A DNA stretch of 64,000 bases from Sediminicola sp. (GCA_024643325.1 JAHEND010000035.1:124001-188000), one strand, 5' to 3'. Positions 35,919-44,944 are shown, counted from the stretch's first letter. Numbers and translations: made by a program. Notes: generated by a model from the letters alone, not told the origin.

Positions 35919-36338
35919 ATGGACATTCAATTGAGGTATAATCTAAAAAACCAGCGCTATTTTATAATAGCAGGTGGTTTATTTTTTTTATTAGCAGGGA
36001 TTGATTTAATAGTTTTCAATGAAATTAGGTACTTTAATATAGTCCTAGCGTTACTTTACATAGCCCCTTACTTTTATCATAAAAAAGTGCCTTTTTTAAC
36101 CATTCAGAAGGGCGTCTTAAAACAAAATTGGTGGTTTGGAAAATCCATTGATGCCAAAAAAATTACAGCCATTAAATACTTTGCTGGGGAATACATTGTC
36201 AGAAGTGTTCAAAAGGAAATTCGTATAGACACCAACCTCATAGATCAGAGAGACCAACCTCTATTAACAGATTTTTTAAGAACACATCAAGACAAATGGG
36301 TAAGCACTATGCCTTTTGCTGAATCCCAAAAGGCGTGA
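35919..36338 (+). CDS. small membrane protein, PH-like, unknown function
   Basis: 139 aa from ATG 35919 (a longer TTG start at 35829 would add 30 basic residues without homology-like features). Two adjacent hydrophobic helices (about 14-55: FIIAGGLFFLLAGIDLIVF and NIVLALLYIAPYFY) are followed by a short beta-rich cytoplasmic domain (LTIQKGVLKQNWWFGKSIDA...), similar in plan to bacterial PH-domain membrane proteins. I do not recognise a specific family. The last 32 bases overlap the 3' end of the convergent glycosyltransferase gene. Confidence 0.75.
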   Translation: MDIQLRYNLKNQRYFIIAGGLFFLLAGIDLIVFNEIRYFNIVLALLYIAPYFYHKKVPFLTIQKGVLKQNWWFGKSIDAKKITAIKYFAGEYIVRSVQKEIRIDTNLIDQRDQPLLTDFLRTHQDKWVSTMPFAESQKA

Positions 36339-37134
36339 AACAAAGTTTTTCTGCCTTTACAAGATCCCTAATCGCCCTATTTTTGTCTATGGATTCTTGG
36401 TTCTTATAGCCCCTTTTGTGGTCTAAATGGACCACTACAGCACTGTATCTTAGTTGCTTAGACTTTAATCCTAAATTAAATAATCGCTCTCCTAATTCTC
36501 GGTCTTGTCCGCCGTATTGCATGCGTTCGTCAAAGCCATTTACTTTTAATATGTCTGCTTTATAACCAGAGGCGTTATGACCGTTCCAGCTAGCATTAGT
36601 AGGAGTAACTTTATTTAATAAATGCGCTAGGAAGCCTTTAGCCGATAGTTTATTGTTCTTAAAGGAACTTTTTAAACCTAGGTTTTTTAACCAAGAGACC
36701 TTAAAACAATCTCCATTGGCTATATCTTCTTTAGTAATGGCTTTTGATATATTCATGGGCAGCATGAAATAGCCGCCCGATAAAAAATAACCTGGTTCCA
36801 TATGGGCCGCGTGAACAGATAGAAAGTCTTTACGAGGAATACAATCCCCGTCTGTCATAACTATATAAGGTGCATTTGAGGCAACCACCGCTTTATTCAA
36901 AATTCTAGACTTCTGAAAACCTTCGTCTTTCTGCCATACATGTACGATGGGGTAGGAAACCACAGAAGCCATGCGATCTATTAAATCTTTGGTTGCTTGT
37001 CTAGAACCGTCGTCTGCTACCACCAATTCAAAATCTTTGAAATCCTGATATTGGAAGCCATAAAGCACTTTTTCTAACCATGCCTCCGCATTATAGGTAC
37101 TTATTACAACAGAAATGACAGGTATTTTTGACAT
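36307..37134 (-). CDS. glycosyltransferase family 2
   Basis: A GT-A fold transferase. VISVVISTYNAEAWLEKVL opens the nucleotide-binding fold, VVADDGS carries the first Asp, MTDGDCIPRKDF is the DxD motif (about 95-106), and NGFDERMQYGGQDRELGERL is the acceptor/catalytic loop of the galactosyltransferase-like C-terminal type. About 275 aa from ATG 37134; the upstream TTG at 37155 lies inside the -7 box and is not credible. Donor and acceptor are unknown. It is divergent from a second glycosyltransferase at 37233. Confidence 0.9.
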   Translation of the reverse strand: MSKIPVISVVISTYNAEAWLEKVLYGFQYQDFKDFELVVADDGSRQATKDLIDRMASVVSYPIVHVWQKDEGFQKSRILNKAVVASNAPYIVMTDGDCIPRKDFLSVHAAHMEPGYFLSGGYFMLPMNISKAITKEDIANGDCFKVSWLKNLGLKSSFKNNKLSAKGFLAHLLNKVTPTNASWNGHNASGYKADILKVNGFDERMQYGGQDRELGERLFNLGLKSKQLRYSAVVVHLDHKRGYKNQESIDKNRAIRDLVKAEKLCFTPFGIQQKA

Positions 37135-37152
37135 GAATAGTAATTTACATAG

Positions 37153-37160
37153 CAAAAATA
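37153..37160 (-). promoter_or_regulatory. -7 box of the minus-strand GT2 gene
   Basis: Minus strand TATTTTTG. Its end overlaps the TTG at 37155-37153 that would otherwise be called a start, so translation must begin at ATG 37134. Confidence 0.5.
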
Positions 37161-37232
37161 TAAAACTCTAGGGGCATATGGTTATTTTTACCTCATCAAA
37201 GTGATTGCACTTACAAAAACGAGCTACTTTTA

Positions 37233-38051
37233 ATGAAAGTTAAGGAAATACCCATATCAATCTTTACTTCGAGTTATTTGGCCTTGCAGTCAACAACAAG
37301 CCTCTTAAATACAAATAAAAAATATGTAGACGTAGTGGTGTCCCTCACCACTATACCATCTCGTATTAATAGCATCCATTTAGTGATTAGAAGCTTGTTA
37401 AAACAAACAGTAAGACCCACTAAAATTGTACTTTGGGTACATAAAGATTTAGAAAAAAAACTTCCAAAGAGACTGCACAAACTTCGCTCTGATCTTTTTG
37501 AAATAATGCCTACAGAGGGACATTCCTCTCATAGAAAACTAGTTCATTCTTTAACGGCATATCCCAATACGCCCATAGTCACTTGTGACGACGATCTTTT
37601 GTATCCCAAAGATTGGTTAGAAAAATTATGGGCCTGCGCAGCAAAGTATCCAGATAAAATAATAGCCAATCAAACCCGTTACATTAGATATCAGGAGAAT
37701 GGTACTGTAAAACCATACAAACAATGGGTATATCCCTCTAAGATAGAAGACCCTATGGCTATTATTGCCATTGGAGCTGGTGGTGTATGGTACCCCGTAG
37801 ACGCCTTAAATAAGACAGTCACCGACCAAGACTTGTATATGAGATTGGCGCCCAAGGCAGACGATCTTTGGTTTAAAGCTATGGCTATTTTAAACAATAC
37901 TCCCACCATTTCACCCACAGAAAAAAGCCGTACCCCTATCCCTATTATTGGATCACAAAAAGTGGCTCTAAAAAAAACAAACATTGGTGCAGACAAGAAC
38001 CGGGTACAATGGCAAGCATTAGTAGATTATTTTGATATAAAAACCTTATAA
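37233..38051 (+). CDS. glycosyltransferase-like protein
   Basis: A soluble protein of 272 aa with a GT-A-like core: VVVSLTTIPSRINSIHLVIR at about 33-52, followed by IVLWVHKDL and the acidic motif VTCDDDLLYPKDWLEKL (about 113-129), a DxD-like metal site. GAGGVWYP and PKADDLWFKAMA (about 188-214) resemble the acceptor side of polysaccharide transferases. It belongs with proteins annotated as glycosyltransferase family 2-like; the sugar is unknown. ATG 37233 lies immediately after TACTTTTA (37225-37232) with TTG 17 bases upstream, so it may be leaderless. tsaC follows after 9 bases. Confidence 0.8.
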   Translation: MKVKEIPISIFTSSYLALQSTTSLLNTNKKYVDVVVSLTTIPSRINSIHLVIRSLLKQTVRPTKIVLWVHKDLEKKLPKRLHKLRSDLFEIMPTEGHSSHRKLVHSLTAYPNTPIVTCDDDLLYPKDWLEKLWACAAKYPDKIIANQTRYIRYQENGTVKPYKQWVYPSKIEDPMAIIAIGAGGVWYPVDALNKTVTDQDLYMRLAPKADDLWFKAMAILNNTPTISPTEKSRTPIPIIGSQKVALKKTNIGADKNRVQWQALVDYFDIKTL

Positions 38052-38060
38052 TACAATTCA

Positions 38061-38627
38061 ATGAGTTTTCAAGATGTCCTAAAAAAAGCTACAGAAGTAC
38101 TTAAACAAGGAGGCATTATTGTTTATCCAACAGATACCGTTTGGGGTATAGGATGTGATGCGAAAAACAAAGAGGCAGTGGCTAGAATATACACACTTAA
38201 GAAAAGAGCAGACGCCAAATCAATGCTGTGTTTGGTTTCGAATGTAGCCATGCTGGAAAGACATATCTCAGAAGTTCCAGATGCCGCATATGACATTATA
38301 GATTTAAGTGAAAATCCCACTACTATTATTTTTGATAATCCCATTGGGGTGGCTCCAAATCTAATAGCCCCTGACAACAGTTTAGGGATTAGAGTCGCGA
38401 AAGACAAATTTTGCAGCTATTTATCACAAAATATCAAAGGACCTTTGGTCTCTACATCGGCAAATTTAGCCGGACAACCCACCCCTAAAAATTTCCAAGA
38501 AATAAGCCAAGAGATTTTAAAAGGTGTAGACTATATAGTACCTTTGGAGCCTGAATTTCACACCAATAAGCCCTCTACGATCATTAAACTGACCAGCAGC
38601 GGCTTAGTGAAAGTGATTAGACCTTAA
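38061..38627 (+). CDS. tsaC: L-threonylcarbamoyladenylate synthase (Sua5/YrdC/TsaC)
   Basis: Makes threonylcarbamoyl-AMP from threonine, bicarbonate and ATP for t6A37 modification of ANN-decoding tRNAs. YrdC-domain features: GGIIVYPTDTVWGIGCDAKN (about 17-36), IYTLKKRADAKSMLCLVS (KRxxxKP-like loop) and the conserved PLVSTSANLAGQPTP near the end. At 188 aa it is a stand-alone YrdC protein without the Sua5 C-terminal domain. It starts an evident operon tsaC-cca-ctaA-pRiA4b protein with gaps of 2-9 bases. Confidence 0.95.
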   Translation: MSFQDVLKKATEVLKQGGIIVYPTDTVWGIGCDAKNKEAVARIYTLKKRADAKSMLCLVSNVAMLERHISEVPDAAYDIIDLSENPTTIIFDNPIGVAPNLIAPDNSLGIRVAKDKFCSYLSQNIKGPLVSTSANLAGQPTPKNFQEISQEILKGVDYIVPLEPEFHTNKPSTIIKLTSSGLVKVIRP

Positions 38628-38629
38628 AT

Positions 38630-40057
38630 ATGAGTCAAGAAAGGCATTTAGAAGCTTTAACACACCCCATTTTTAAAACACTCTCTAAATGTGCAGACGC
38701 ACTTGATTGTGAGGCTTACGTGATTGGTGGGTTTGTTAGGGATTACCTCCTTAACAGAGGTACGCCTAAAGATATAGACGTGGTGGTACTGGGGAGTGGT
38801 ATTGCTTTAGCTGAGAAATTGTCAGAAGCCCTAGCCAACCAACCAGAGGTAACAGTATTTAAAAATTATGGTACTGCCATGATTAAATACCAAGACCTGG
38901 TCTTGGAGTTCGTTGGGGCTAGAAAAGAAAGTTACACCAGAGATAGTAGAAATCCTGTGGTAGAAAATGGTAGTTTAGAAGACGATCAAAACAGGAGAGA
39001 TTTTACCATTAACGCTCTCGCACTTGGATTAAATAAAGAAAATTTTGGGATACTTGTAGATCCTTTTGAAGGTGTAAAAGCCTTAGAAGAAAAGCGCATT
39101 ATTACGCCGCTCTCTCCTGGTGTTACCTTTAGTGATGACCCTCTGAGAATGCTTAGAGCCATTAGATTTGCCAGTCAATTAAATTTCATCATAGCCCCAG
39201 AGGCTTTAGAGGCCATTACAGCACACAAAGACCGAATTTCCATTATTTCTAATGAGCGAATTGTAGACGAAATCAATAAAATGATGGCGAGTGACACCCC
39301 TACCCTTGGGTTTGAACTCATGCATAAAACGGGTTTACTCCCTTTAATTTTACCAGAACTAACTGCCTTACAAGGTATTGAAGAAATAGAAGGTCAAAAA
39401 CACAAAGACAATTTCTGGCACACTCTAGAAGTAGTAGATAATATTTCAAAAAACACAGAAAATATTTGGCTTAGATGGGCTGCCTTATTGCACGACATTG
39501 GAAAGGCACCTACCAAGCGTTTTGATAAAAAAGTAGGCTGGACCTTCCATGGACATGAATTTGTGGGGTCTAAAATGGTCTATAAACTCTTCAAAAGACT
39601 GCACATGCCATTGAACGAAAAAATGAAATACGTTCAAAAGCTGGTTTTGATGAGCTCAAGACCTATTGTACTAGCAGAGGACTATGTTACAGATGCAGCA
39701 GTAAGAAGACTGGTTTTTGATGCGGGAGAACACGTAGAAGACCTAATGACTTTATGTGAAGCAGACATTACAACCAAAAACCCTTACAAGAAAAAGAAGT
39801 ATAAAAACAACTTCAAAATAGTAAGGCAAAAAATTGAAGAGGTAGAAGCCAGAGACCATGTTCGTAATTTTCAGCCACCAGTGAGTGGTGAGGAAATAAT
39901 GAATACTTTTGGTTTAAAGCCTTCAAAAGAAATTGGCATGATTAAAGAAGCTATTAAGGAAGCTATTTTAGAAGGAGATATTCCAAATGATTACCAAGCT
40001 GCATATACCTTTATGCTAGCAAAAGGAAAGTCATTGGGCTTAACAAAAACAGCTTAA
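38630..40057 (+). CDS. cca: CCA tRNA nucleotidyltransferase with HD domain
   Basis: Adds or repairs the 3' CCA of tRNAs. Head domain: YVIGGFVRDYLLNRGTPKDI plus DVVVLGSG (GGxVRD and DxD, about 30-55), ENGSLEDDQNRRDFTINAL (RRDF, about 115-130), DDPLRMLRAIRFA (about 168-180). A C-terminal HD domain follows (LRWAALLHDIGKAPTKRF, about 280-297), which may give phosphohydrolase activity. Length 475 aa is typical for Bacteroidota. It lies two bases after tsaC, so tRNA maturation genes sit together. Confidence 0.95.
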   Translation: MSQERHLEALTHPIFKTLSKCADALDCEAYVIGGFVRDYLLNRGTPKDIDVVVLGSGIALAEKLSEALANQPEVTVFKNYGTAMIKYQDLVLEFVGARKESYTRDSRNPVVENGSLEDDQNRRDFTINALALGLNKENFGILVDPFEGVKALEEKRIITPLSPGVTFSDDPLRMLRAIRFASQLNFIIAPEALEAITAHKDRISIISNERIVDEINKMMASDTPTLGFELMHKTGLLPLILPELTALQGIEEIEGQKHKDNFWHTLEVVDNISKNTENIWLRWAALLHDIGKAPTKRFDKKVGWTFHGHEFVGSKMVYKLFKRLHMPLNEKMKYVQKLVLMSSRPIVLAEDYVTDAAVRRLVFDAGEHVEDLMTLCEADITTKNPYKKKKYKNNFKIVRQKIEEVEARDHVRNFQPPVSGEEIMNTFGLKPSKEIGMIKEAIKEAILEGDIPNDYQAAYTFMLAKGKSLGLTKTA

Positions 40058-40062
40058 TCAGT

Positions 40063-41094
40063 ATGAACAACACCTTTTATCGGTTTGCAAAATGGAGCTT
40101 AGTACTTGTGTATCTCGTGATTGTAGCGGGTGCATTGGTTAGAATGACAGGTAGTGGTATGGGGTGCCCAGACTGGCCAAAATGCTTTGGGTATTATATC
40201 CCACCAACCAATGTAGAAACACTTCAATGGTCTCCTGAACGATATTTTGAAAAAGGTCAAGTCATTATTTACAATGAGGGTCTTTTAGTGGCAAAAAAAG
40301 ACTTTAAGACCAGTACTGCAATAGATTTAGCTGCCTGGGAACCCTATACCAAACATGACTATGCAGTATTTAACCCCTACCATACTTGGGTTGAATTTCT
40401 AAACAGACTCGTGGGGGCTGTAGCTGGTTTGGCCACCCTGGTATTGGCATTTTTAAGCCTGCGTTATTGGAAAGAAAAAAAGTCAATTACACTCTTGTCA
40501 TTTGGGGTAGTCTTGGGGATGGGATTCCAAGCCTGGCTTGGTGCCACGGTAGTTTATTCCGTTTTAGCCCCTGTGAAAATAACTACTCATATGCTCATGG
40601 CATTGGCCATTGTAGCTGCGCTCATATTGATTCTACAAAAAGCATCCCCACGCAAAGAAAACACCATATATAGCCCCAATTTTCACAAAGCTATATCCCT
40701 CTTACTTTTCATATTCATATGGCAAATTGTTTTTGGTACTCAAGTTAGAGAGTTTGTAGACCACCAATTAGACGCCGGTCTAAGCAAAGAAAATTGGTTG
40801 CTCCAGCCAAACCTCATTTTTTACCTTCACAGATCCTTTTCTTTGCTTCCATTAGGACTGGCGGGCTATTTGTTTTGGATGCATCAAAAACAGCAACTAG
40901 GATTTACCATGACCAAATCACTCTTAAGTGCCATGCTTGTAGCTGCCTTTAGTGGAATGGCCATGTACTATATAGATTTCCCTGTGGGTACACAGCCCAT
41001 TCATTTGGTCATTGCAGCCATACTTTTTGGACAAATATTCTATTTATTCCTTCAAAGTAGAAAAGCCAAAAACAATATTTCTAAGACAAAATAA
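40063..41094 (+). CDS. ctaA: heme A synthase (COX15/CtaA family)
   Basis: Oxidises heme O to heme A for aa3-type cytochrome oxidase; inner-membrane protein with about eight helices. Start region VIVAGALVRMTGSGMGCPDWPKCFG is diagnostic (Cys of the first loop included, written here as landmarks at about 20-44). Heme-ligand candidates are His in KITTHMLMAL (about 178), His in FYLHRSFSL (about 258) and His in TQPIHLVIA (about 309); WVEFLNRLVG is also conserved. Length 343 aa. It follows cca by 5 bases; terminal-oxidase genes are not in the window. Confidence 0.93.
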   Translation: MNNTFYRFAKWSLVLVYLVIVAGALVRMTGSGMGCPDWPKCFGYYIPPTNVETLQWSPERYFEKGQVIIYNEGLLVAKKDFKTSTAIDLAAWEPYTKHDYAVFNPYHTWVEFLNRLVGAVAGLATLVLAFLSLRYWKEKKSITLLSFGVVLGMGFQAWLGATVVYSVLAPVKITTHMLMALAIVAALILILQKASPRKENTIYSPNFHKAISLLLFIFIWQIVFGTQVREFVDHQLDAGLSKENWLLQPNLIFYLHRSFSLLPLGLAGYLFWMHQKQQLGFTMTKSLLSAMLVAAFSGMAMYYIDFPVGTQPIHLVIAAILFGQIFYLFLQSRKAKNNISKTK

Positions 41095-41103
41095 CAACTT
41101 AAT

Positions 41104-41637
41104 ATGGTGTATAAAATAAGAGTCATTTTAGACGCAAAAGAAGATATTTTCAGAGATTTAGCCATTGATAAAAAGGCTACTTTAGAGGATTTACACAATA
41201 CCATTAGCCAATCATTCGGTTTCGCTGGAAATGAAATGGCCAGTTTTTACACCTGTGACGAAGAGTGGAACCAAGATTTGGAAATCGCTCTTTTTGATCT
41301 AAGTGATATGTCAGATGCAAAACTAATGTCTAGTACTTTAGTAGAGGAGGTGATGGACGAGGCTGCTCCTAAGCTCATATATGTTTATGACTTTTTTAAT
41401 ATGTGGACCTTTTTTGTTGAACTAGCAGACGTAGCCGAAATAGAAACTGGTCAGACACTTCCTGAATTGCTCTTTAGTTTTGGGGAATTACCCGAAAATC
41501 CTCCAGAAAAAATCTTCGAAGCTAAAAAAGAAGATGCCATGGACTATGAAGATGAAGGGTTTGACGACGATTTTAATGATGGTTACAGCGGAGGTGATGA
41601 ATACGATCATTTAGACTTTGATGAAAACTGGAACTAA
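41104..41637 (+). CDS. plasmid pRiA4b ORF-3 family protein
   Basis: A 177-aa protein of the pRiA4b ORF-3-like family (also labelled IS1096 passenger TnpR-like). The N-terminal MVYKIRVILDAKEDIFRDLA, DLHNTISQSFGF and HxY-type FYTCDEEWNQ sections match the family core (about 1-130), followed by a long acidic tail rich in Asp, Glu and Gly (about 145-177). Despite the name, no transposon features surround it; it ends the tsaC-cca-ctaA operon. Function is unknown. Confidence 0.85.
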   Translation: MVYKIRVILDAKEDIFRDLAIDKKATLEDLHNTISQSFGFAGNEMASFYTCDEEWNQDLEIALFDLSDMSDAKLMSSTLVEEVMDEAAPKLIYVYDFFNMWTFFVELADVAEIETGQTLPELLFSFGELPENPPEKIFEAKKEDAMDYEDEGFDDDFNDGYSGGDEYDHLDFDENWN

Positions 41638-41707
41638 AACACAACACAAAAAGTAAAAACCCTTTACACTAAGTAACCCTCCCGAATAACAACTGTTTAA
41701 ATACCCT

Positions 41708-42769
41708 ATGATCAATCTATATAACACTCAAATTGAAAGCCTTTCCATCCATAAAGTAGGAAATAAAAACAAAGCAGAATCTTTATTCATATCTAAAGCG
41801 CCACACCACTTAAACGATGAGACCACAGGACTTTTAAAAGAATACTTTTTTAAGCCCTTCAGAGAAAAAGAAGAGAGTTATTACAGGCTTTCTCATGAAG
41901 CAGATTTGAGTTTTAACCCTTTATACGAAGCGGCCACCAAAATATTTAATGAACCACGTCACATACATGAATTGTCCGGAGGTATAGCAAAGCACCTGTA
42001 TGACCAATCAAATCACCCTCATATTAAAAGCGGAGAATTATACGTGACTTACCTCTCAGGACTTCAATTAGATAATGTAAAAACAGATGCCATAGGAATC
42101 TTTAAAAGTGAATTAAAGCAAGACTTTATTCAATTTGAAGAACAAACAGATCATCTTGAAATTTTAGTACAACAAGGCATAAATATTCACAAGCTAGACA
42201 AAGGCTGTCTCATTTTCAATACGGAGTCAGAGGAAGGTTATAAAGTACTTTCCGTAGACAGCAATCGATACGACACCAAATACTGGTTGGAACAATTTCT
42301 TGGCGTAGCAGTCCTCACGGATAATAATTTTTACACCAAAAACTACTTGAAATTTTGTCAGAATTTTGCCAAGGACGTAGTGTTACCGGCAGAAGACAAG
42401 CAACAAGAGGTATTGTTCATGAACAGAGCCGTCAATCATTTTGCAAAAAACAATGCATTTGAAGAGACCAATTTCATGAACGAAGTCATTGACAACCCGG
42501 CACTCATCCCTGAATTCAAACACTATAAAGTGGAAAAAGGTCCAAAGTATAGTATTGAAGACGTCTCCTCTTTTAACATTGCCAATAAAGCAGTGTCTCA
42601 GGCCAGAAAAACCATCAAAAACGTTATTCAACTAGACACTAATATCCAAATTAAAATGGACTTCATTAATCCTGAATCTGCAGAAAAATTTGTAGAAAAA
42701 GGATGGGACGAGGAAAAAGGTATGTACTACTATTTGGTGTACTTCAATAAAGAGCAAAAGGGCTCATAA
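41708..42769 (+). CDS. nucleoid-associated protein (NdpA-like)
   Basis: A 353-aa cytoplasmic protein of the NdpA/YejK-like nucleoid-associated family in its Bacteroidota form: VGNKNKAESLFISKAPHHL at the N-terminus, LLKEYFFKPF, HIKSGELYVTYLSGLQLD, and YWLEQFLGV. The lysine-rich C-terminus would suit DNA binding. It is monocistronic, with 70 bases to the preceding gene. Inverted repeats AAAGGGCT (42757-42764) and AGCCCTTT (42790-42797) around the stop could form a loose hairpin but lack a T-run. Function is inferred from the family name only. Confidence 0.82.
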   Translation: MINLYNTQIESLSIHKVGNKNKAESLFISKAPHHLNDETTGLLKEYFFKPFREKEESYYRLSHEADLSFNPLYEAATKIFNEPRHIHELSGGIAKHLYDQSNHPHIKSGELYVTYLSGLQLDNVKTDAIGIFKSELKQDFIQFEEQTDHLEILVQQGINIHKLDKGCLIFNTESEEGYKVLSVDSNRYDTKYWLEQFLGVAVLTDNNFYTKNYLKFCQNFAKDVVLPAEDKQQEVLFMNRAVNHFAKNNAFEETNFMNEVIDNPALIPEFKHYKVEKGPKYSIEDVSSFNIANKAVSQARKTIKNVIQLDTNIQIKMDFINPESAEKFVEKGWDEEKGMYYYLVYFNKEQKGS

Positions 42770-42881
42770 TACAAACTGAATAGTATAAAAGCCCTTTGAC
42801 AAATACTTTACTAATTAAATAATACCATTGTATTTAAATATGATTCTTTGAGATGTTAATTAGATCCTTTTGGCTACCCAC

Positions 42882-43961
42882 TCAAAGCTTAATGCGTTGT
42901 TCTAAAATCTGACGCATACTTACATTTTCGTAGTTTCGTTTTACAAAGTGAAGGGCTAAATCCAAAACGGTTCCCATATTGGGTGCCTGCTTAAATTCCA
43001 TATCTTGAGTGAGCTTGTAAATAGCATTTTTTAATGTTTCTACGTGCTCTGGAAGAGAAATAGTATCTTCTTTAGCAATATTTAAGAGTTCTGTAATACG
43101 ATCTTCAAAACTCATAAACCTCTTTGCTACTATAGAGCGTTCTTCTAACTTATACTGGTCTATAGAATTGGCTTGAAGTTTTTCCTTTACCAATGCCACC
43201 ATTTTATTATTTTCTTTAAAAAATTGAGGCCTGTAAATTTTCAAGTTCCCTTCAAAAGATTGTTGGTCAAAATCTATAGCACGTATTTTGTATACCACAT
43301 GATCAAAGTCATGGGTAGGCACAATCACATAATTATAAGAGCGCATATCTCCCAAAAGTCTAATCATACAGCGCTCATTAAACTTCACAAACTCTTTGGC
43401 CAACTGAGATTTCTCAGACTCTGTACAGTCAGGAAGCATTTCTTTAATAAATACGTCTCCTGGAATACCCGCAATATGTTCCTCTATCAAAGTGTCTTGA
43501 TACACAAGAAAATTCAAGTTATAAGGAGATAAAATGTGTTCTAGCTCTAATCCGTAAACCCTAGAAGCATCTGTTTTTTTAACGTAAAAATAAGTGAAGT
43601 TGTCGTTTAGGATATTCCTTACTTTAATTCTAAATGGCTTAGAATTACCAAAGGTGCAATAATCTACAGCGTCTACATTCAAGAAGGGAATAATGGTGTC
43701 TCCCCCATCTGAATGAAGTATGGAGTAGACCTTTTTAAGGCTTAAATCAATTTCTTCCCTGTCGTATTCTGAATAATAGACCCTGACCCATAGGGTGTCT
43801 TCATCATTGTTGTCGTATACCACAACGGAACCTTGAAAACGCAATAAATCTTCATAAAAAATTGGAATCTCAATATTTCTACTGTATTGCCTTAGGTAAG
43901 CATCTAATTGAGGAGACACTGGAAAAGCAGGTTTCTTCTTAGACATCATCTTTTCTGACAT
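42882..43961 (-). CDS. unrecognised protein with kinase-fold-like motifs
   Basis: I do not recognise a named family. About 359 aa from ATG 43961; a TTG at 43991 adds ten residues but overlaps a TATTTTG sequence resembling a promoter. Order of suggestive features: a beta strand with paired Lys FTYFYVKKTDASRVYGLELE (candidate ATP Lys and helix-C Glu, about 128-147), a hinge-like LIEEHIAGIPGDVF (about 165-178), GDMRSYNYVIV (Asp+5 Asn, like a catalytic loop HxDxxxxN) and YKIRAIDFDQ (like the DFG/DxD metal site). These are spaced as in aminoglycoside-phosphotransferase/HipA-like kinases. There is no membrane segment. This is an inference that structure prediction could settle. Confidence 0.6.
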   Translation of the reverse strand: MSEKMMSKKKPAFPVSPQLDAYLRQYSRNIEIPIFYEDLLRFQGSVVVYDNNDEDTLWVRVYYSEYDREEIDLSLKKVYSILHSDGGDTIIPFLNVDAVDYCTFGNSKPFRIKVRNILNDNFTYFYVKKTDASRVYGLELEHILSPYNLNFLVYQDTLIEEHIAGIPGDVFIKEMLPDCTESEKSQLAKEFVKFNERCMIRLLGDMRSYNYVIVPTHDFDHVVYKIRAIDFDQQSFEGNLKIYRPQFFKENNKMVALVKEKLQANSIDQYKLEERSIVAKRFMSFEDRITELLNIAKEDTISLPEHVETLKNAIYKLTQDMEFKQAPNMGTVLDLALHFVKRNYENVSMRQILEQRIKL

Positions 43962-44042
43962 GAAGCGTTTATTTAATTGTTCTTGTAACAAAATACGGAT
44001 AAATTCGTCAAGTAGAATAAGAACCCTTAATTAAAAAAGCCC

Positions 44043-44939
44043 TTGGAAACTATTTTAACTGTTCACCAACTCACTAAATCTTATGGAAGTTTATTTGCTG
44101 TTAAAAAACTGAGTTTTTCCATAGAAAAAGGACATGTATATGGGATTTTAGGGCCCAATGGTAGTGGTAAATCTACCACTCTAGGAATGGTTCTAAATGT
44201 GGTAAACCCTACTCAAGGAAGCTTTCAATGGTTTGAGGGCAGTTTGAGTACCCATCAGGCACTTAAAAAAGTAGGTGCCATTATTGAAAGACCTAATTTC
44301 TATCCCTATATGACTGCTGTAGAAAACCTAAAGCTAGTCTCGAAAATAAAAAGAGTCTCTTCTGAAAATATTGAAGAAAAACTTGAATTGGTTGGTTTAC
44401 TGGATAGAAAAGACTCTAAATTCCAGACCTATTCACTGGGAATGAAACAGCGATTGGCCATTGCCTCTGCACTACTTAATAATCCAGAAATACTCATTTT
44501 AGACGAACCCACTAATGGACTGGACCCTCAAGGAATTCATCAAATTAGGGAAATTATTAAAAAAATTGCTGCTCAGGGTACCACTATTTTATTGGCCTCT
44601 CACCTATTGGATGAAGTGGAAAAAGTCTGTACCCATGTGGTGGTGCTCAGAAAAGGGGAAAAGCTTTATGCAGGTCCGGTGTCTGAGATGCAATCTAATC
44701 ATGGCTTTGTTTTATTAAATTCGGCCAATGCCGATGCCTTAAAAGTGCACTTAGAGCATAGTGAAGATTTTGAAAAAATCTCTCTAGAAAATGGTTTACT
44801 AAAAGCTTATTTAACAAGGCCAATAGCAGCAGATCAATTAAACAGAAAACTTATGGAAGACGGCTTTTTATTGAGCCATTTATCCGTTCAGAAAGATAGC
44901 TTAGAGACCCAATTTTTAGCACTTACCCAAAACAACTAA
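44043..44939 (+). CDS. ABC transporter ATP-binding protein
   Basis: Cytoplasmic ATPase partner of the permease that starts 5 bases downstream. Walker A GPNGSGKSTTLG (about 38-49), signature YSLGMKQRLAIASALL (about 130-145), Walker B ILILDEPTNGLDPQG and H-loop LASHLLDEV are intact; a C-terminal extension of about 80 residues follows, as in bacitracin/lantibiotic-resistance-type (BcrA) ATPases. Length 298 aa. It starts with TTG at 44043; no earlier ATG exists in frame. The substrate is unknown. It is divergent from the kinase-motif gene. Confidence 0.9.
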   Translation: METILTVHQLTKSYGSLFAVKKLSFSIEKGHVYGILGPNGSGKSTTLGMVLNVVNPTQGSFQWFEGSLSTHQALKKVGAIIERPNFYPYMTAVENLKLVSKIKRVSSENIEEKLELVGLLDRKDSKFQTYSLGMKQRLAIASALLNNPEILILDEPTNGLDPQGIHQIREIIKKIAAQGTTILLASHLLDEVEKVCTHVVVLRKGEKLYAGPVSEMQSNHGFVLLNSANADALKVHLEHSEDFEKISLENGLLKAYLTRPIAADQLNRKLMEDGFLLSHLSVQKDSLETQFLALTQNN

Positions 44940-44944
44940 TCGCC

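Noticed and set aside
41104-41637. Possible insertion-sequence cargo (IS1096/pRiA4b name)
   Set aside because: No transposase, terminal inverted repeats or target duplications were seen around the gene.
42757-42797. AAAGGGCT/AGCCCTTT inverted repeat at the end of the nucleoid-associated protein gene
   Set aside because: The 25-base loop and missing T-run make terminator function doubtful.
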